Assembly (NCBI RefSeq): GCF_000688335.1
Contig: NZ_JHZX01000001.1
Coordinates: forward strand, 558,001-622,000
From: Sediminibacter sp. Hel_I_10
GTDB lineage: Bacteria > Bacteroidota > Bacteroidia > Flavobacteriales > Flavobacteriaceae
Reading direction: 5' to 3'
Length of the DNA: 64,000 bases
Notes under the pieces: model-generated
What the model saw: only the letters and a program-made list of their open reading frames with translations
Told to the model about the DNA's origin: nothing
Database searches by the model: none
In this document: piece by piece, positions 37,433 to 45,463 of the stretch
Layout of the letters: the number at the start of each line of letters is the position of its first letter
Numbering within the stretch: the first letter of the stretch is position 1
Position numbers and translations under genes: made by a program

Positions 37433-37521
37433 CAGATGGCGTCTTAAAGCGTCATATTCATTGGAAAAGGGTAACTTTACTTTCCATAAATCAGTAGCAG
37501 TTTAGACTTAAGCAAGGCAAT

Positions 37522-38205
37522 ATGGGCAACGTCATAGAAATTAGAAACATCATCCGTAATTTTCAACTCGGGCAAGAGACCGTGCACGTTTTAAAAGGGA
37601 TAGACCTCGATATCAAGACCGGCGAATATGTGGCCATTATGGGACCTTCAGGCTCTGGAAAATCTACCTTGATGAACTTACTGGGCTGCTTAGACACCCC
37701 AACTTCTGGCTCTTATATTTTAAACGGTAAGGATGTGAGCCAAATGGGCGATGATGATTTGGCCGATATTAGAAATACCGATATTGGTTTTGTATTTCAA
37801 ACCTTTAACCTCTTACCAAGAACTACCGCTTTAGACAACGTGGCCCTACCGATGGTCTATGCCGGAAAATCTAAAGCAGAACGGGTCAAACGCGCCCAAG
37901 AAGTGCTTACCGATGTGGGTCTTGCAGACCGTATGGACCATAAGCCCAACCAACTTTCTGGTGGCCAACGCCAGCGTGTTGCCGTAGGTAGAGCCTTAGT
38001 TAACAAACCGTCTATTATTTTGGCCGATGAGCCCACAGGAAATCTCGATTCTAAAACGGGCTTTGAAATCATGAACCTCTTTGATGAGATTCATAAAGCA
38101 GGCAACACCGTCATTATGGTGACACACGAAGAAGACATTGCCGCACATGCCAAGCGGGTCATTAGATTGCGAGATGGCATTATTGAAAGTGATACCTACA
38201 ACTAA
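37522..38205 (+). CDS. LolD/MacB-type ABC transporter ATPase
   Basis: 227 residues, a single ABC domain. Walker [10 protein letters not shown] at 41-49, Q-loop [11 protein letters not shown], signature [15 protein letters not shown] and Walker [13 protein letters not shown] are all intact. The form matches LolD and MacB ATPases, which power lipoprotein release or export with FtsX-like permeases. No permease gene is adjacent, so the partner must be encoded elsewhere. A 45-residue membrane protein follows after 23 bases. Confidence 0.93.
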   Translation: MGNVIEIRNIIRNFQLGQETVHVLKGIDLDIKTGEYVAIMGPSGSGKSTLMNLLGCLDTPTSGSYILNGKDVSQMGDDDLADIRNTDIGFVFQTFNLLPRTTALDNVALPMVYAGKSKAERVKRAQEVLTDVGLADRMDHKPNQLSGGQRQRVAVGRALVNKPSIILADEPTGNLDSKTGFEIMNLFDEIHKAGNTVIMVTHEEDIAAHAKRVIRLRDGIIESDTYN

Positions 38206-38228
38206 TCCAAACGATCCTTCCTTACAGC

Positions 38229-38366
38229 ATGCTCGTCATTTTTATCATTGCTTTTGTGATCATTACTTTTGTTATTGGTAGCACCAGAAACCCTAAAGAC
38301 CGGGATCTGTTTAAAGAAGCTTACCGTAAAAAAAGAACAGACGCCGTTTTAAATAGGCTGGTTTAG
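38229..38366 (+). CDS. Small single-pass membrane protein of 45 residues
   Basis: ATG at 38229 to TAG at 38364-38366. MLVIFIIAFVIITFVIG forms one membrane segment, followed by a basic charged tail (RNPKDRDLFKEAYRKKR) that should lie in the cytoplasm. It lies 23 bases after the ATPase gene and could be translated from the same message. I do not recognise a family. The clear membrane-plus-charged-tail pattern makes it more likely than a chance frame. Confidence 0.55.
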   Translation: MLVIFIIAFVIITFVIGSTRNPKDRDLFKEAYRKKRTDAVLNRLV

Positions 38367-38534
38367 AACATCTTTGCCATGATCTCTTACAATTCCTCGC
38401 TTACAATCATTCAGCTTCAAAAGCACTATTGCTAGAATCTCATCTTCTATTTTTGGCTTAAATCTGTAATGATTTCAAATACAAAATCAGAGATTCCTAT
38501 TCTAAAATCTTCGGAAAACCCTTAAATTGCAGTC

Positions 38535-39110
38535 ATGAAAATTTATACAAGAACAGGAGATAAAGGCACCACCGCTTTATTTGGTGGAACCCGTGTGCCT
38601 AAGCACCATATAAGAATTGAAAGTTACGGCACCGTAGATGAGCTCAACTCTCATCTGGGTTTGATTAGAGACCAAGAGATCAACGACCACCACAAACAGG
38701 TTTTGATGAATATTCAAAACAAATTATTTACTGTGGGCGCCATTCTTGCGACAGATCCTGAAAAGTCAACCCTTAAAAACGGTAAAGAACGGTTGAACAT
38801 CCCTAAAATTTCCGAAGAAGATATTACCCAATTGGAAACTGAAATGGATGCCATGGATGCCAAACTTCCACAGATGACACATTTTGTATTGCCTGGCGGA
38901 CATCAAACCGTGTCATTCTGTCACATCGCCCGCTGTGTCTGCAGACGTGCTGAACGTTTAGCAAGTGCTCTTAATGATCTTGAGCCATTTCAACCCGAAA
39001 GTTTAACCTATCTCAACCGACTTTCTGACTACCTCTTTGTGTTGGCACGAATGTTGACCCAAGAGTTAAACGCTGAAGAGGTAAAATGGATCCCTGAGAA
39101 GCAGGATTAA
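38535..39110 (+). CDS. Cob(I)alamin adenosyltransferase, PduO type
   Basis: 191 residues. KIYTRTGDKGTTALFGG at the N-terminus binds ATP, RIESYGTVDELNSHLG follows, and VCRRAERLASAL plus YLNRLSDYLFVLARM complete the PduO-type signature set. The enzyme moves the adenosyl group of ATP to cob(I)alamin to make coenzyme B12. No other cobalamin gene is nearby. It is commonly found alone in flavobacterial genomes and may serve methylmalonyl-CoA mutase or ribonucleotide reductase. Confidence 0.94.
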   Translation: MKIYTRTGDKGTTALFGGTRVPKHHIRIESYGTVDELNSHLGLIRDQEINDHHKQVLMNIQNKLFTVGAILATDPEKSTLKNGKERLNIPKISEEDITQLETEMDAMDAKLPQMTHFVLPGGHQTVSFCHIARCVCRRAERLASALNDLEPFQPESLTYLNRLSDYLFVLARMLTQELNAEEVKWIPEKQD

Positions 39111-39206
39111 AATTGGCATTCTTTTATAGAATGACTTGAAATGAGACTCAAAAACAGCAAAAATCATAAGTTCTTTTAAATTATTGTGAATTAATTCGTT
39201 TTTTCC

Positions 39207-39236
39207 TTGACAGTTTCAAGTATAATTTTATTTTTG
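39207..39236 (+). promoter_or_regulatory. Bacteroidota-type promoter of the DUF2795 gene
   Basis: TTG at 39207-39209 and TATTTTTG at 39229-39236 are 19 bases apart, an exact match to the TTG / TAnnTTTG pattern of the Bacteroidota housekeeping sigma factor. The leader to the ATG at 39259 would be about 15 bases. Confidence 0.75.
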
Positions 39237-39258
39237 CAAAAAATTAAACACACAACAC

Positions 39259-39480
39259 ATGTATTGGACATTAGAACTGGCATCTTATTTAAGCGATGCA
39301 CCTTGGCCGGCTACTAAAGACGAATTAATTGACTACGCTATTAGAACAGGTGCCCCTTTAGAGGTGGTTGAAAACTTGCAGGCGATAGAAGATGAAGGCG
39401 ATTCTTACGATTCCATTGAGGAAATTTGGTCCGATTATCCAACAGATGAAGACTATCTGTGGAATGAAGATGAATATTAA
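39259..39480 (+). CDS. DUF2795 domain protein
   Basis: 73 residues. WTLELASYLSDAPWPATKDEL and IDYAIRTGAPLEVVENLQ match the DUF2795 family, small helical proteins of unknown role common in Bacteroidota. The C-terminal 25 residues are strongly acidic (EIWSDYPTDEDYLWNEDEY). It has its own promoter and a clean terminator, so it is a single-gene unit and likely well expressed. Confidence 0.9.
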   Translation: MYWTLELASYLSDAPWPATKDELIDYAIRTGAPLEVVENLQAIEDEGDSYDSIEEIWSDYPTDEDYLWNEDEY

Positions 39481-39520
39481 ACAACTTGACGATCAAGTTA
39501 TTTTAAGCATACGTACAATC

Positions 39521-39547
39521 AAAAAGTCTCTTCTAGAGACTTTTTTT
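39521..39547 (+). terminator. Intrinsic terminator after the DUF2795 gene
   Basis: AAGTCTC pairs with GAGACTT around a short TTCTA loop and is followed by a run of seven T. It lies 41 bases after the stop codon. Confidence 0.85.
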
Positions 39548-39650
39548 GTGCCTTTTTCTACGGAAATGGAACACAACATCAGCCCCGTTAGAAAAGGGTA
39601 TTGGACTAATAATTATTAAGGAGAAACTATCGTAAAAAGACAACAACTAT

Positions 39651-39658
39651 TATATTTG
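39651..39658 (+). promoter_or_regulatory. Probable -7 box of secA
   Basis: TATATTTG fits TAnnTTTG exactly. No TTG is seen at the expected -33 distance. If used, the secA leader is about 170 bases and contains all four inverted repeats listed at 39705-39820. Confidence 0.5.
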
Positions 39659-39704
39659 ATCCCTAATTGCGTATAGCACTGAAGATGCCATCACAATAGC
39701 CAAA

Positions 39705-39820
39705 GTAACCTCATAACAACGGTTACACCGTATATAAAAAAAGGTATTGATAGATACCGCCAAATCATATTGGTATACAAGTATACCTTAGAAATAGATA
39801 TAAAAACACGCCATTGGCGT
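39705..39820 (+). promoter_or_regulatory. Structured secA leader with four inverted repeats
   Basis: Four perfect inverted repeats follow one another: GTAACC/GGTTAC (39705-39726, loop 10), GGTAT/ATACC (39743-39758, loop 6), GGTATAC/GTATACC (39772-39787, loop 2) and ACGCC/GGCGT (39808-39820, loop 3). The last ends 16 bases before the secA ATG and could cover the ribosome site. SecA is regulated at its own message in E. coli; whether this leader does the same is inference. Confidence 0.6.
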
Positions 39821-39836
39821 CATAAACAACATAGTA

Positions 39837-42800
39837 ATGAGCTTTTTAGATTCCGTATTAAAAGTATTTGTGGGAGACAAATCAAAACAGGACGTCAAGT
39901 CCATCTCTCCTATCGTAGAACAGGTTAAGTCTTTTGAAAAAGCTTTAGAGCAATTATCCCATGATGGATTAAGAGCCAAGACGAACGAATTCAAATCTAA
40001 AATAGCACAAGCACAACAGCCTCTTCAAGAGCGCATTGAAAAGTTAATGGTTGATGCTGAAGCTACTGAAGATATCGATGAGCGTGAAGAGTACTACATG
40101 GAAATTGACAAAATCCAAGACGAGATCTACACCACCACCGAAGAAGTGCTCAACGACATTCTACCAGAAGCCTTTGCTGTAGTTAAGGAAACCGCTAAGC
40201 GTTTTGTTAACAATACCGAAATCAGTGTTCAGGCCAATGAGTTTGATCGACTTATTTCCGGTGAAAAAACATATGTTACTTTAAATGATGAACAGGCCGT
40301 GTGGTCCAACTCTTGGGATGCTGCTGGTAAGCCCATCACTTGGGATATGATTCACTATGATGTGCAATTGATAGGTGGTGTGGCCATGCACCAAGGTAAA
40401 ATTGCAGAGATGCACACAGGTGAAGGTAAAACCCTGGTAGCAACACTTCCTGTATATCTTAATGCACTTGCTGGTAAAGGTGTGCATTTGGTAACCGTAA
40501 ATGATTATTTGGCGAAACGAGATAGCGCTTGGATGGCTCCTATCTTTGAGTTTCACGGGATGAGTGTCGATTGTATCGATTACCATAGACCCAATAGTGA
40601 AGCGCGTCGTAAAGCATATCGTGCCGATATTACTTATGGAACCAATAATGAATTTGGTTTTGATTATCTAAGAGATAATATGGCGCACTCGCCAGATGAT
40701 TTGGTACAACGCCCACACAACTATGCCATCGTAGATGAGGTGGATTCTGTTTTGGTAGATGATGCCAGAACACCATTGATCATCTCTGGTCCTATTCCAC
40801 AAGGTGATCGTCATGAGTTTACAGAACTCAAACCTAAAGTAGATGATATTGTTACGGTACAACGTAAATATTTAACTGGCGTTTTAGCCGAAGCCAAAAA
40901 ATTAATCACAGAAGGTGATACCAAAGAAGGTGGATTTCTATTGTTGAGAGCGTATCGCGGAATCCCTAAGAATAAGGCCTTAATTAAATTCTTAAGTGAG
41001 GAAGGGGTTAAACAACTGCTTCAAAAGACCGAGAATTTTTACATGCAAGATAACAACCGCGAAATGCCTAAGGTAGATGCGGAATTGTACTATGTTATTG
41101 AAGAAAAAAACAACCAAGTAGAGTTAACAGATAAAGGTGTAGATTACCTATCTGGAAGTGATAACCCTGACTTTTTTGTAATGCCAGAAATTGGCATGGA
41201 AATCTCAAAAATTGAAAGTAAAAACCTTTCAAAAGAAGAGGAAGCTGCCGAAAAAGAAGATCTGTTTAGAGAATTCGGGATCAAATCTGAGCGTATCCAT
41301 ACTTTGAATCAATTATTGAAGGCTTATGCTTTGTTTGAAAAAGACATTCAATATGTGGTCATGGAAAACAAGGTGATGATTGTTGATGAGCAAACTGGTC
41401 GTATTATGGATGGTCGTCGTTACAGTGACGGACTTCACCAAGCTATTGAAGCCAAAGAAAATGTAAAAATTGAAGATGCCACCCAAACTTTTGCAACCGT
41501 TACACTTCAAAATTACTTTAGAATGTACCGTAAGTTGTCTGGTATGACGGGTACTGCTGTAACAGAAGCAGGTGAGTTTTGGGAAATCTATAAGTTGGAT
41601 GTGGTTGAAATTCCTACCAACAAACCTATCTCTAGAGATGATAAGGAAGATTTGGTATATAAAACCAAACGTGAAAAATACAATGCCGTGATTGATGAAG
41701 TCACCAAACTTTCACAATCGGGTAGACCGGTATTAATTGGTACCACATCTGTAGAAATCTCAGAGCTGTTAGGGAAAATGCTTTCCATTAGAAAAGTACC
41801 CCACAACGTATTAAATGCAAAACAACATAAAAAAGAGGCTGAAATTGTTGATCAAGCCGGTAAGCCAGGACAAGTTACCATTGCAACCAATATGGCTGGT
41901 CGTGGTACAGATATTAAATTACCAAAAGAAGTTAAGGATGTTGGTGGTTTGGCCATTGTTGGTACAGAGCGTCATGATTCCCGTCGTGTAGACAGACAGT
42001 TGCGTGGTCGTGCTGGTCGTCAAGGAGATGTTGGTAGCTCTCAGTTTTACGTATCATTAGAAGATAATTTGATGCGTTTATTTGGTAGCGAGCGTATTGC
42101 CAAGATGATGGATAAAATGGGATTGAAGGAAGGTGAAGTGATTCAGCATTCCATGATTTCTAAATCTATTGAACGCGCTCAGAAAAAAGTAGAAGAAAAT
42201 CAATTTGGTGTTCGTAAGCGTTTGCTAGAATATGATGATGTGATGAATGCGCAACGTGAGGTGGTTTACAAACGTCGCCGTCACGCATTACAAGGCGAAC
42301 GTCTCCGTGTAGATTTGGCCAATATGATTTATGACACTTCAGAAGGCATCACAGAAACCAACAAAGGTGCAGGAGATTATAAGAACTTCGAATTTGAATT
42401 GATTCGTTACTTCTCTATGAGTTCTCCTATTTCCGAAGCAGAATTTAATAAAGGTTCTGTTCAAGATATTGCTGGTAAGGTTTACAAAGCTGCCTTTACG
42501 CACTATCGTGAGAAAATGCAACGCAATGCAGATTTGGCATTTCCTGTGATTGAGAATGTCTATTTGAACCAGCGCGATAAATTTAAGCGTATTGTAGTAC
42601 CATTTACCGATGGCGTTAAAAACCTTCAAGTGGTTACAGACCTTGAAAAAGCTTATGAATCTAAGGGAACACAATTAATCAATGACTTTGAAAAGAACAT
42701 CACTTTAGCCATTGTAGATGATGCCTGGAAAACCCATTTACGTAAAATGGACGAATTAAAGCAGTCGGTACAATTGGCTGTGCATGAGCAAAAAGACCCG

Positions 42801-43193
42801 TTATTAATCTATAAGTTTGAGGCTTTTGAGTTATTCAAGCAAATGATTGACGAGGTGAATAAGGACGTGATTTCTTTCTTGTTTAAAGGCGAATTACCTT
42901 CGGAAACACAAGATACCATTCAAGAAGCTAAAGCTAGAACACAAGAAAAACTAGAAACTCAAAAAGAGGAAATCCCAAATATGGATGAGCGTGCCGCTCA
43001 AAGCAGATCTGCTGGTGAAAGCGCACAACGTCGTCCAGAAACAGTGGAAACCATCGTTAGAGATAAGCCAAAAATAGGGCGTAATGACCGTGTCACGATT
43101 AAGCACGTCATGAGCGGCGAAAATAAGAGCGTTAAATTTAAACAAGCAGAACCCTTATTAGCCAAAGGCGAATGGGTGTTGGTTGAAGATTAA
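39837..43193 (+). CDS. secA: Preprotein translocase ATPase SecA
   Basis: 1118 residues, longer than the 901 of E. coli SecA, as usual in Bacteroidota. The motor starts with MHTGEGKTLVATLPVY, DEVDSVLVDDARTPLI as the DEAD-box region, and later GTDIKLPKEV and RQLRGRAGRQGDVGSSQFY as helicase motifs V and VI. An insertion of about 120 residues lies near 330-450, in the first nucleotide-binding domain. The C-terminus keeps IGRND but continues RVTIKHVMSGENK instead of the CPCGSG zinc-binding tail. It drives Sec export through SecYEG. Confidence 0.97.
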   Translation: MSFLDSVLKVFVGDKSKQDVKSISPIVEQVKSFEKALEQLSHDGLRAKTNEFKSKIAQAQQPLQERIEKLMVDAEATEDIDEREEYYMEIDKIQDEIYTTTEEVLNDILPEAFAVVKETAKRFVNNTEISVQANEFDRLISGEKTYVTLNDEQAVWSNSWDAAGKPITWDMIHYDVQLIGGVAMHQGKIAEMHTGEGKTLVATLPVYLNALAGKGVHLVTVNDYLAKRDSAWMAPIFEFHGMSVDCIDYHRPNSEARRKAYRADITYGTNNEFGFDYLRDNMAHSPDDLVQRPHNYAIVDEVDSVLVDDARTPLIISGPIPQGDRHEFTELKPKVDDIVTVQRKYLTGVLAEAKKLITEGDTKEGGFLLLRAYRGIPKNKALIKFLSEEGVKQLLQKTENFYMQDNNREMPKVDAELYYVIEEKNNQVELTDKGVDYLSGSDNPDFFVMPEIGMEISKIESKNLSKEEEAAEKEDLFREFGIKSERIHTLNQLLKAYALFEKDIQYVVMENKVMIVDEQTGRIMDGRRYSDGLHQAIEAKENVKIEDATQTFATVTLQNYFRMYRKLSGMTGTAVTEAGEFWEIYKLDVVEIPTNKPISRDDKEDLVYKTKREKYNAVIDEVTKLSQSGRPVLIGTTSVEISELLGKMLSIRKVPHNVLNAKQHKKEAEIVDQAGKPGQVTIATNMAGRGTDIKLPKEVKDVGGLAIVGTERHDSRRVDRQLRGRAGRQGDVGSSQFYVSLEDNLMRLFGSERIAKMMDKMGLKEGEVIQHSMISKSIERAQKKVEENQFGVRKRLLEYDDVMNAQREVVYKRRRHALQGERLRVDLANMIYDTSEGITETNKGAGDYKNFEFELIRYFSMSSPISEAEFNKGSVQDIAGKVYKAAFTHYREKMQRNADLAFPVIENVYLNQRDKFKRIVVPFTDGVKNLQVVTDLEKAYESKGTQLINDFEKNITLAIVDDAWKTHLRKMDELKQSVQLAVHEQKDPLLIYKFEAFELFKQMIDEVNKDVISFLFKGELPSETQDTIQEAKARTQEKLETQKEEIPNMDERAAQSRSAGESAQRRPETVETIVRDKPKIGRNDRVTIKHVMSGENKSVKFKQAEPLLAKGEWVLVED

Positions 43194-43242
43194 ATGACAT
43201 ACGCGAGTTGAATATCATCTTTGGGACATAAATCCCGATATT

Positions 43243-43277
43243 AAAAAGTCCCGATAGTTTTTCTATCGGGACTTTTT
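43243..43277 (+). terminator. Strong intrinsic terminator of secA
   Basis: A 15-base perfect stem (AAAAAGTCCCGATAG with its complement) around a TTTTT loop, ending in a T-run. It lies 50 bases after the secA stop codon. Confidence 0.93.
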
Positions 43278-43427
43278 GTTGCTGTTAAAGTAACGCGTAC
43301 TAATTTTAATGGCTTCTCATAACTTAGAGATTATCAAATTTAAACTGTCCTAATAGCTCTAGATTTTTCAGCTTAATCTGAATACATACTTTAGTTCTTT
43401 TTTAGAGGAATACATTTCTAAGAATAG

Positions 43428-43435
43428 TAAATTTG
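43428..43435 (+). promoter_or_regulatory. -7 box of the SMP-30 gene
   Basis: TAAATTTG matches TAnnTTTG. A possible TTG start codon at 43433 lies inside this box, which argues for the later ATG at 43538. Confidence 0.5.
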
Positions 43436-43537
43436 TACTTCACAATGGTCCGTAAGATCCTGGCAGCGCATTTTGATATCAGGCGATTGCATCTTAAAGA
43501 CCATATATACTTTTTTTTAATAAGTCAGATCTACATT

Positions 43538-44500
43538 ATGAAACCACTACTCTACTCTATAATCACTATCTTAAGTATGACCCATAGCATGACAGGACAA
43601 TCACAGATAGACACCAAACACTATGACGCCACACTAGAACTGGAGGCAAACGCCTTACTAGGCGAAGGTGCCATTTGGAATTATGAAACCGAAGTCTTGT
43701 ATTGGGTAGACATCGAAGGTAAATCCTTAAACCTCTACGATCCAGAGACCAAATCGAATCGTAGCCTCCCGACGCCATCTACCATTGGAACGGTTGTGCC
43801 TTCCGAAGAAAAAAATAAAGCGGTCGTCGCACTTCAAGACGGGATCTACACGATGGATACCAACACTGGAGGGCTTGAACTCTTGTCTGACGTAGAGCGA
43901 GACATTCCTGCAAATCGTTTTAACGATGGCAAATGCGATCCTTCAGGTCGTTTTTGGGTAGGTTCTATGGCATTTAGTCAAAACATGCATGAAGCCAATC
44001 TTTATATGATAGATGAAAAAGGACATGCCGCACTTAAGAAAGATAGTGTCACCATTTCAAATGGTATTGTTTGGACCAAGGATAAAAAAACAATGTATTA
44101 TATTGATACGCCAACCGCCGAAATTAAAGCTTACGATTATAACGATGCAAATGGTGCCATATCTAATGAACGTGTTGTAGTAAAAGTTGACAGTGCTTTA
44201 GGCTATCCTGATGGCATGACGATTGACAGCAACGATAACCTTTGGGTTGGGATGTGGAATGGTAACGCCGTAATTCAATTTGATCCTAAAACCGGGAAGG
44301 TACTTTCTAAGGTAAACGTTCCTGCGCATAATGTGACCTCTTGCGCTTTTGGCGGAGCACATTTAAAAACGCTTTATATCACCACCTCCAGTCTTGACAT
44401 GACTGAAGAAGAACAAAACACATATCCAAAAGCAGGCTCAGTTTTCAAGGTGGATCTTGACGTTAGTGGGCTTAAAAGCAACTTCTACAAAGCCAAATAA
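43538..44500 (+). CDS. Secreted SMP-30/gluconolactonase family protein
   Basis: 320 residues from the ATG at 43538. MKPLLYSIITILSMTHSMTGQ looks like a signal peptide, so export to the periplasm is expected. The six-bladed propeller shows GEGAIWNYETEVLYWVDIEG (metal-binding Glu), NRFNDGKCDPSGRFWVGSM and YPDGMTIDSNDNLWVGMW, the three metal and substrate blocks of SMP-30. It probably opens a sugar or other lactone. An upstream frame extension to 43433 would bury the signal peptide and the promoter. Confidence 0.9.
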   Translation: MKPLLYSIITILSMTHSMTGQSQIDTKHYDATLELEANALLGEGAIWNYETEVLYWVDIEGKSLNLYDPETKSNRSLPTPSTIGTVVPSEEKNKAVVALQDGIYTMDTNTGGLELLSDVERDIPANRFNDGKCDPSGRFWVGSMAFSQNMHEANLYMIDEKGHAALKKDSVTISNGIVWTKDKKTMYYIDTPTAEIKAYDYNDANGAISNERVVVKVDSALGYPDGMTIDSNDNLWVGMWNGNAVIQFDPKTGKVLSKVNVPAHNVTSCAFGGAHLKTLYITTSSLDMTEEEQNTYPKAGSVFKVDLDVSGLKSNFYKAK

Positions 44501-44566
44501 TCTAAAAATAATTAGCCTTAGGTAGGAATAAGTAGTTATAAGCTGTTCTATGCATGAATTAAAGTT

Positions 44567-45463
44567 ATGACAAGAGAACAACTTATAGAAAAATGGTTGG
44601 ATTACGACCTCAACGCACATGAGCTTGAAGCTTTCAAACAGCTTGAAGATTATGACGCGTTGCTGCAAATGAATGAAGCCCTTCAAGGCTTTAAAGCAGG
44701 AGCGTTCGATCATGATTTGGCCTATAAAACCATCTCCCAGCGTATCGCATCTAAACCTAAGAAAACAACATGGGTATCGGTACTATCAAAAATAGCTGCC
44801 GTCCTCCTTATGTGTTTTGGTCTTTACTATTTTATGCAAGACCTAAGTCTCAGCACCAATGAAACACTAGTGGCTCAACAAGAAACCGTTATTTTGCCCG
44901 ACGCCTCTTCTGTTCAATTAAACGCCATGTCTAGCTTGACGTTCCAAGAACAAGATTGGGACAATCACCGAGTACTTAAACTCAACGGCGAAGCTTATTT
45001 TAAAGTCGCTAAAGGTTCTAAATTTGAAGTACAAACCCAACTGGGAACGGTTACGGTTTTAGGAACACAGTTTAACGTAAAACAACGCGGCGATCTTTTT
45101 GAAGTGGTTTGTTTTGAAGGTAAGGTTGCTGTGGTTTCTGAAAAGAAAGAACAAATTTTACTACCAGGTGATACCTTCTTGATTCGTGACGGTAATTATG
45201 TGAGCACCGACAAAGAACGTTTTAAACAACCGTCTTGGTTAAATCACGCCAGCACCTTTAAGAGTGTGCCTTACAAAGAAGTCATTGAAGAGTTTGAAAG
45301 ACAGTATGACGTTAAGATTCAATTAAACCAAATTAATACCAACCAGCTTTTTACTGGAAGTTTCACACATAATGATATTGGAATTGCTTTAAAATCCATT
45401 ACTTTACCATTACAATTAAAGTATGTAAAAAAAGACAAGACCATTATATTAACGGGTGTGTAA
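44567..45463 (+). CDS. FecR family anti-sigma factor
   Basis: 298 residues. A short cytoplasmic part (1-70) leads to a membrane segment at about 72-89, then a FecR domain (ILPDASSVQLNAMSSLTF, LNGEAYFKVAKGSKFEVQT, VLGTQFNVKQ) and a C-terminal DUF4974 domain (VPYKEVIEEFERQYDVKIQL). These proteins pass a signal from a TonB receptor to an ECF sigma factor. The receptor gene follows and overlaps by eight bases, but no sigma factor gene precedes it; the upstream neighbour is SMP-30. Confidence 0.93.
   Translation: MTREQLIEKWLDYDLNAHELEAFKQLEDYDALLQMNEALQGFKAGAFDHDLAYKTISQRIASKPKKTTWVSVLSKIAAVLLMCFGLYYFMQDLSLSTNETLVAQQETVILPDASSVQLNAMSSLTFQEQDWDNHRVLKLNGEAYFKVAKGSKFEVQTQLGTVTVLGTQFNVKQRGDLFEVVCFEGKVAVVSEKKEQILLPGDTFLIRDGNYVSTDKERFKQPSWLNHASTFKSVPYKEVIEEFERQYDVKIQLNQINTNQLFTGSFTHNDIGIALKSITLPLQLKYVKKDKTIILTGV

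Larger units (their letters stand above)
39481..39836 (+). other. 356-base gap before secA
   Basis: The left part holds the DUF2795 terminator. The middle has the probable secA -7 box. The rest is the structured secA leader. No credible protein gene was found in it; an overlapping frame at 39392-39619 has no family resemblance. Confidence 0.7.
43194..43537 (+). other. 344-base gap between secA and the SMP-30 gene
   Basis: It holds the secA terminator and, further right, the -7 box TAAATTTG at 43428-43435. The rest is AT-rich and shows no gene or repeat. Confidence 0.7.

Noticed and set aside
39117-39133. CATTCT/AGAATG hairpin after the adenosyltransferase gene
   Set aside because: No T-run follows, so a terminator call is not supported.
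42339-42674. Minus-strand frame of 111 codons in secA
   Set aside because: Shadow of secA codons with no family match.
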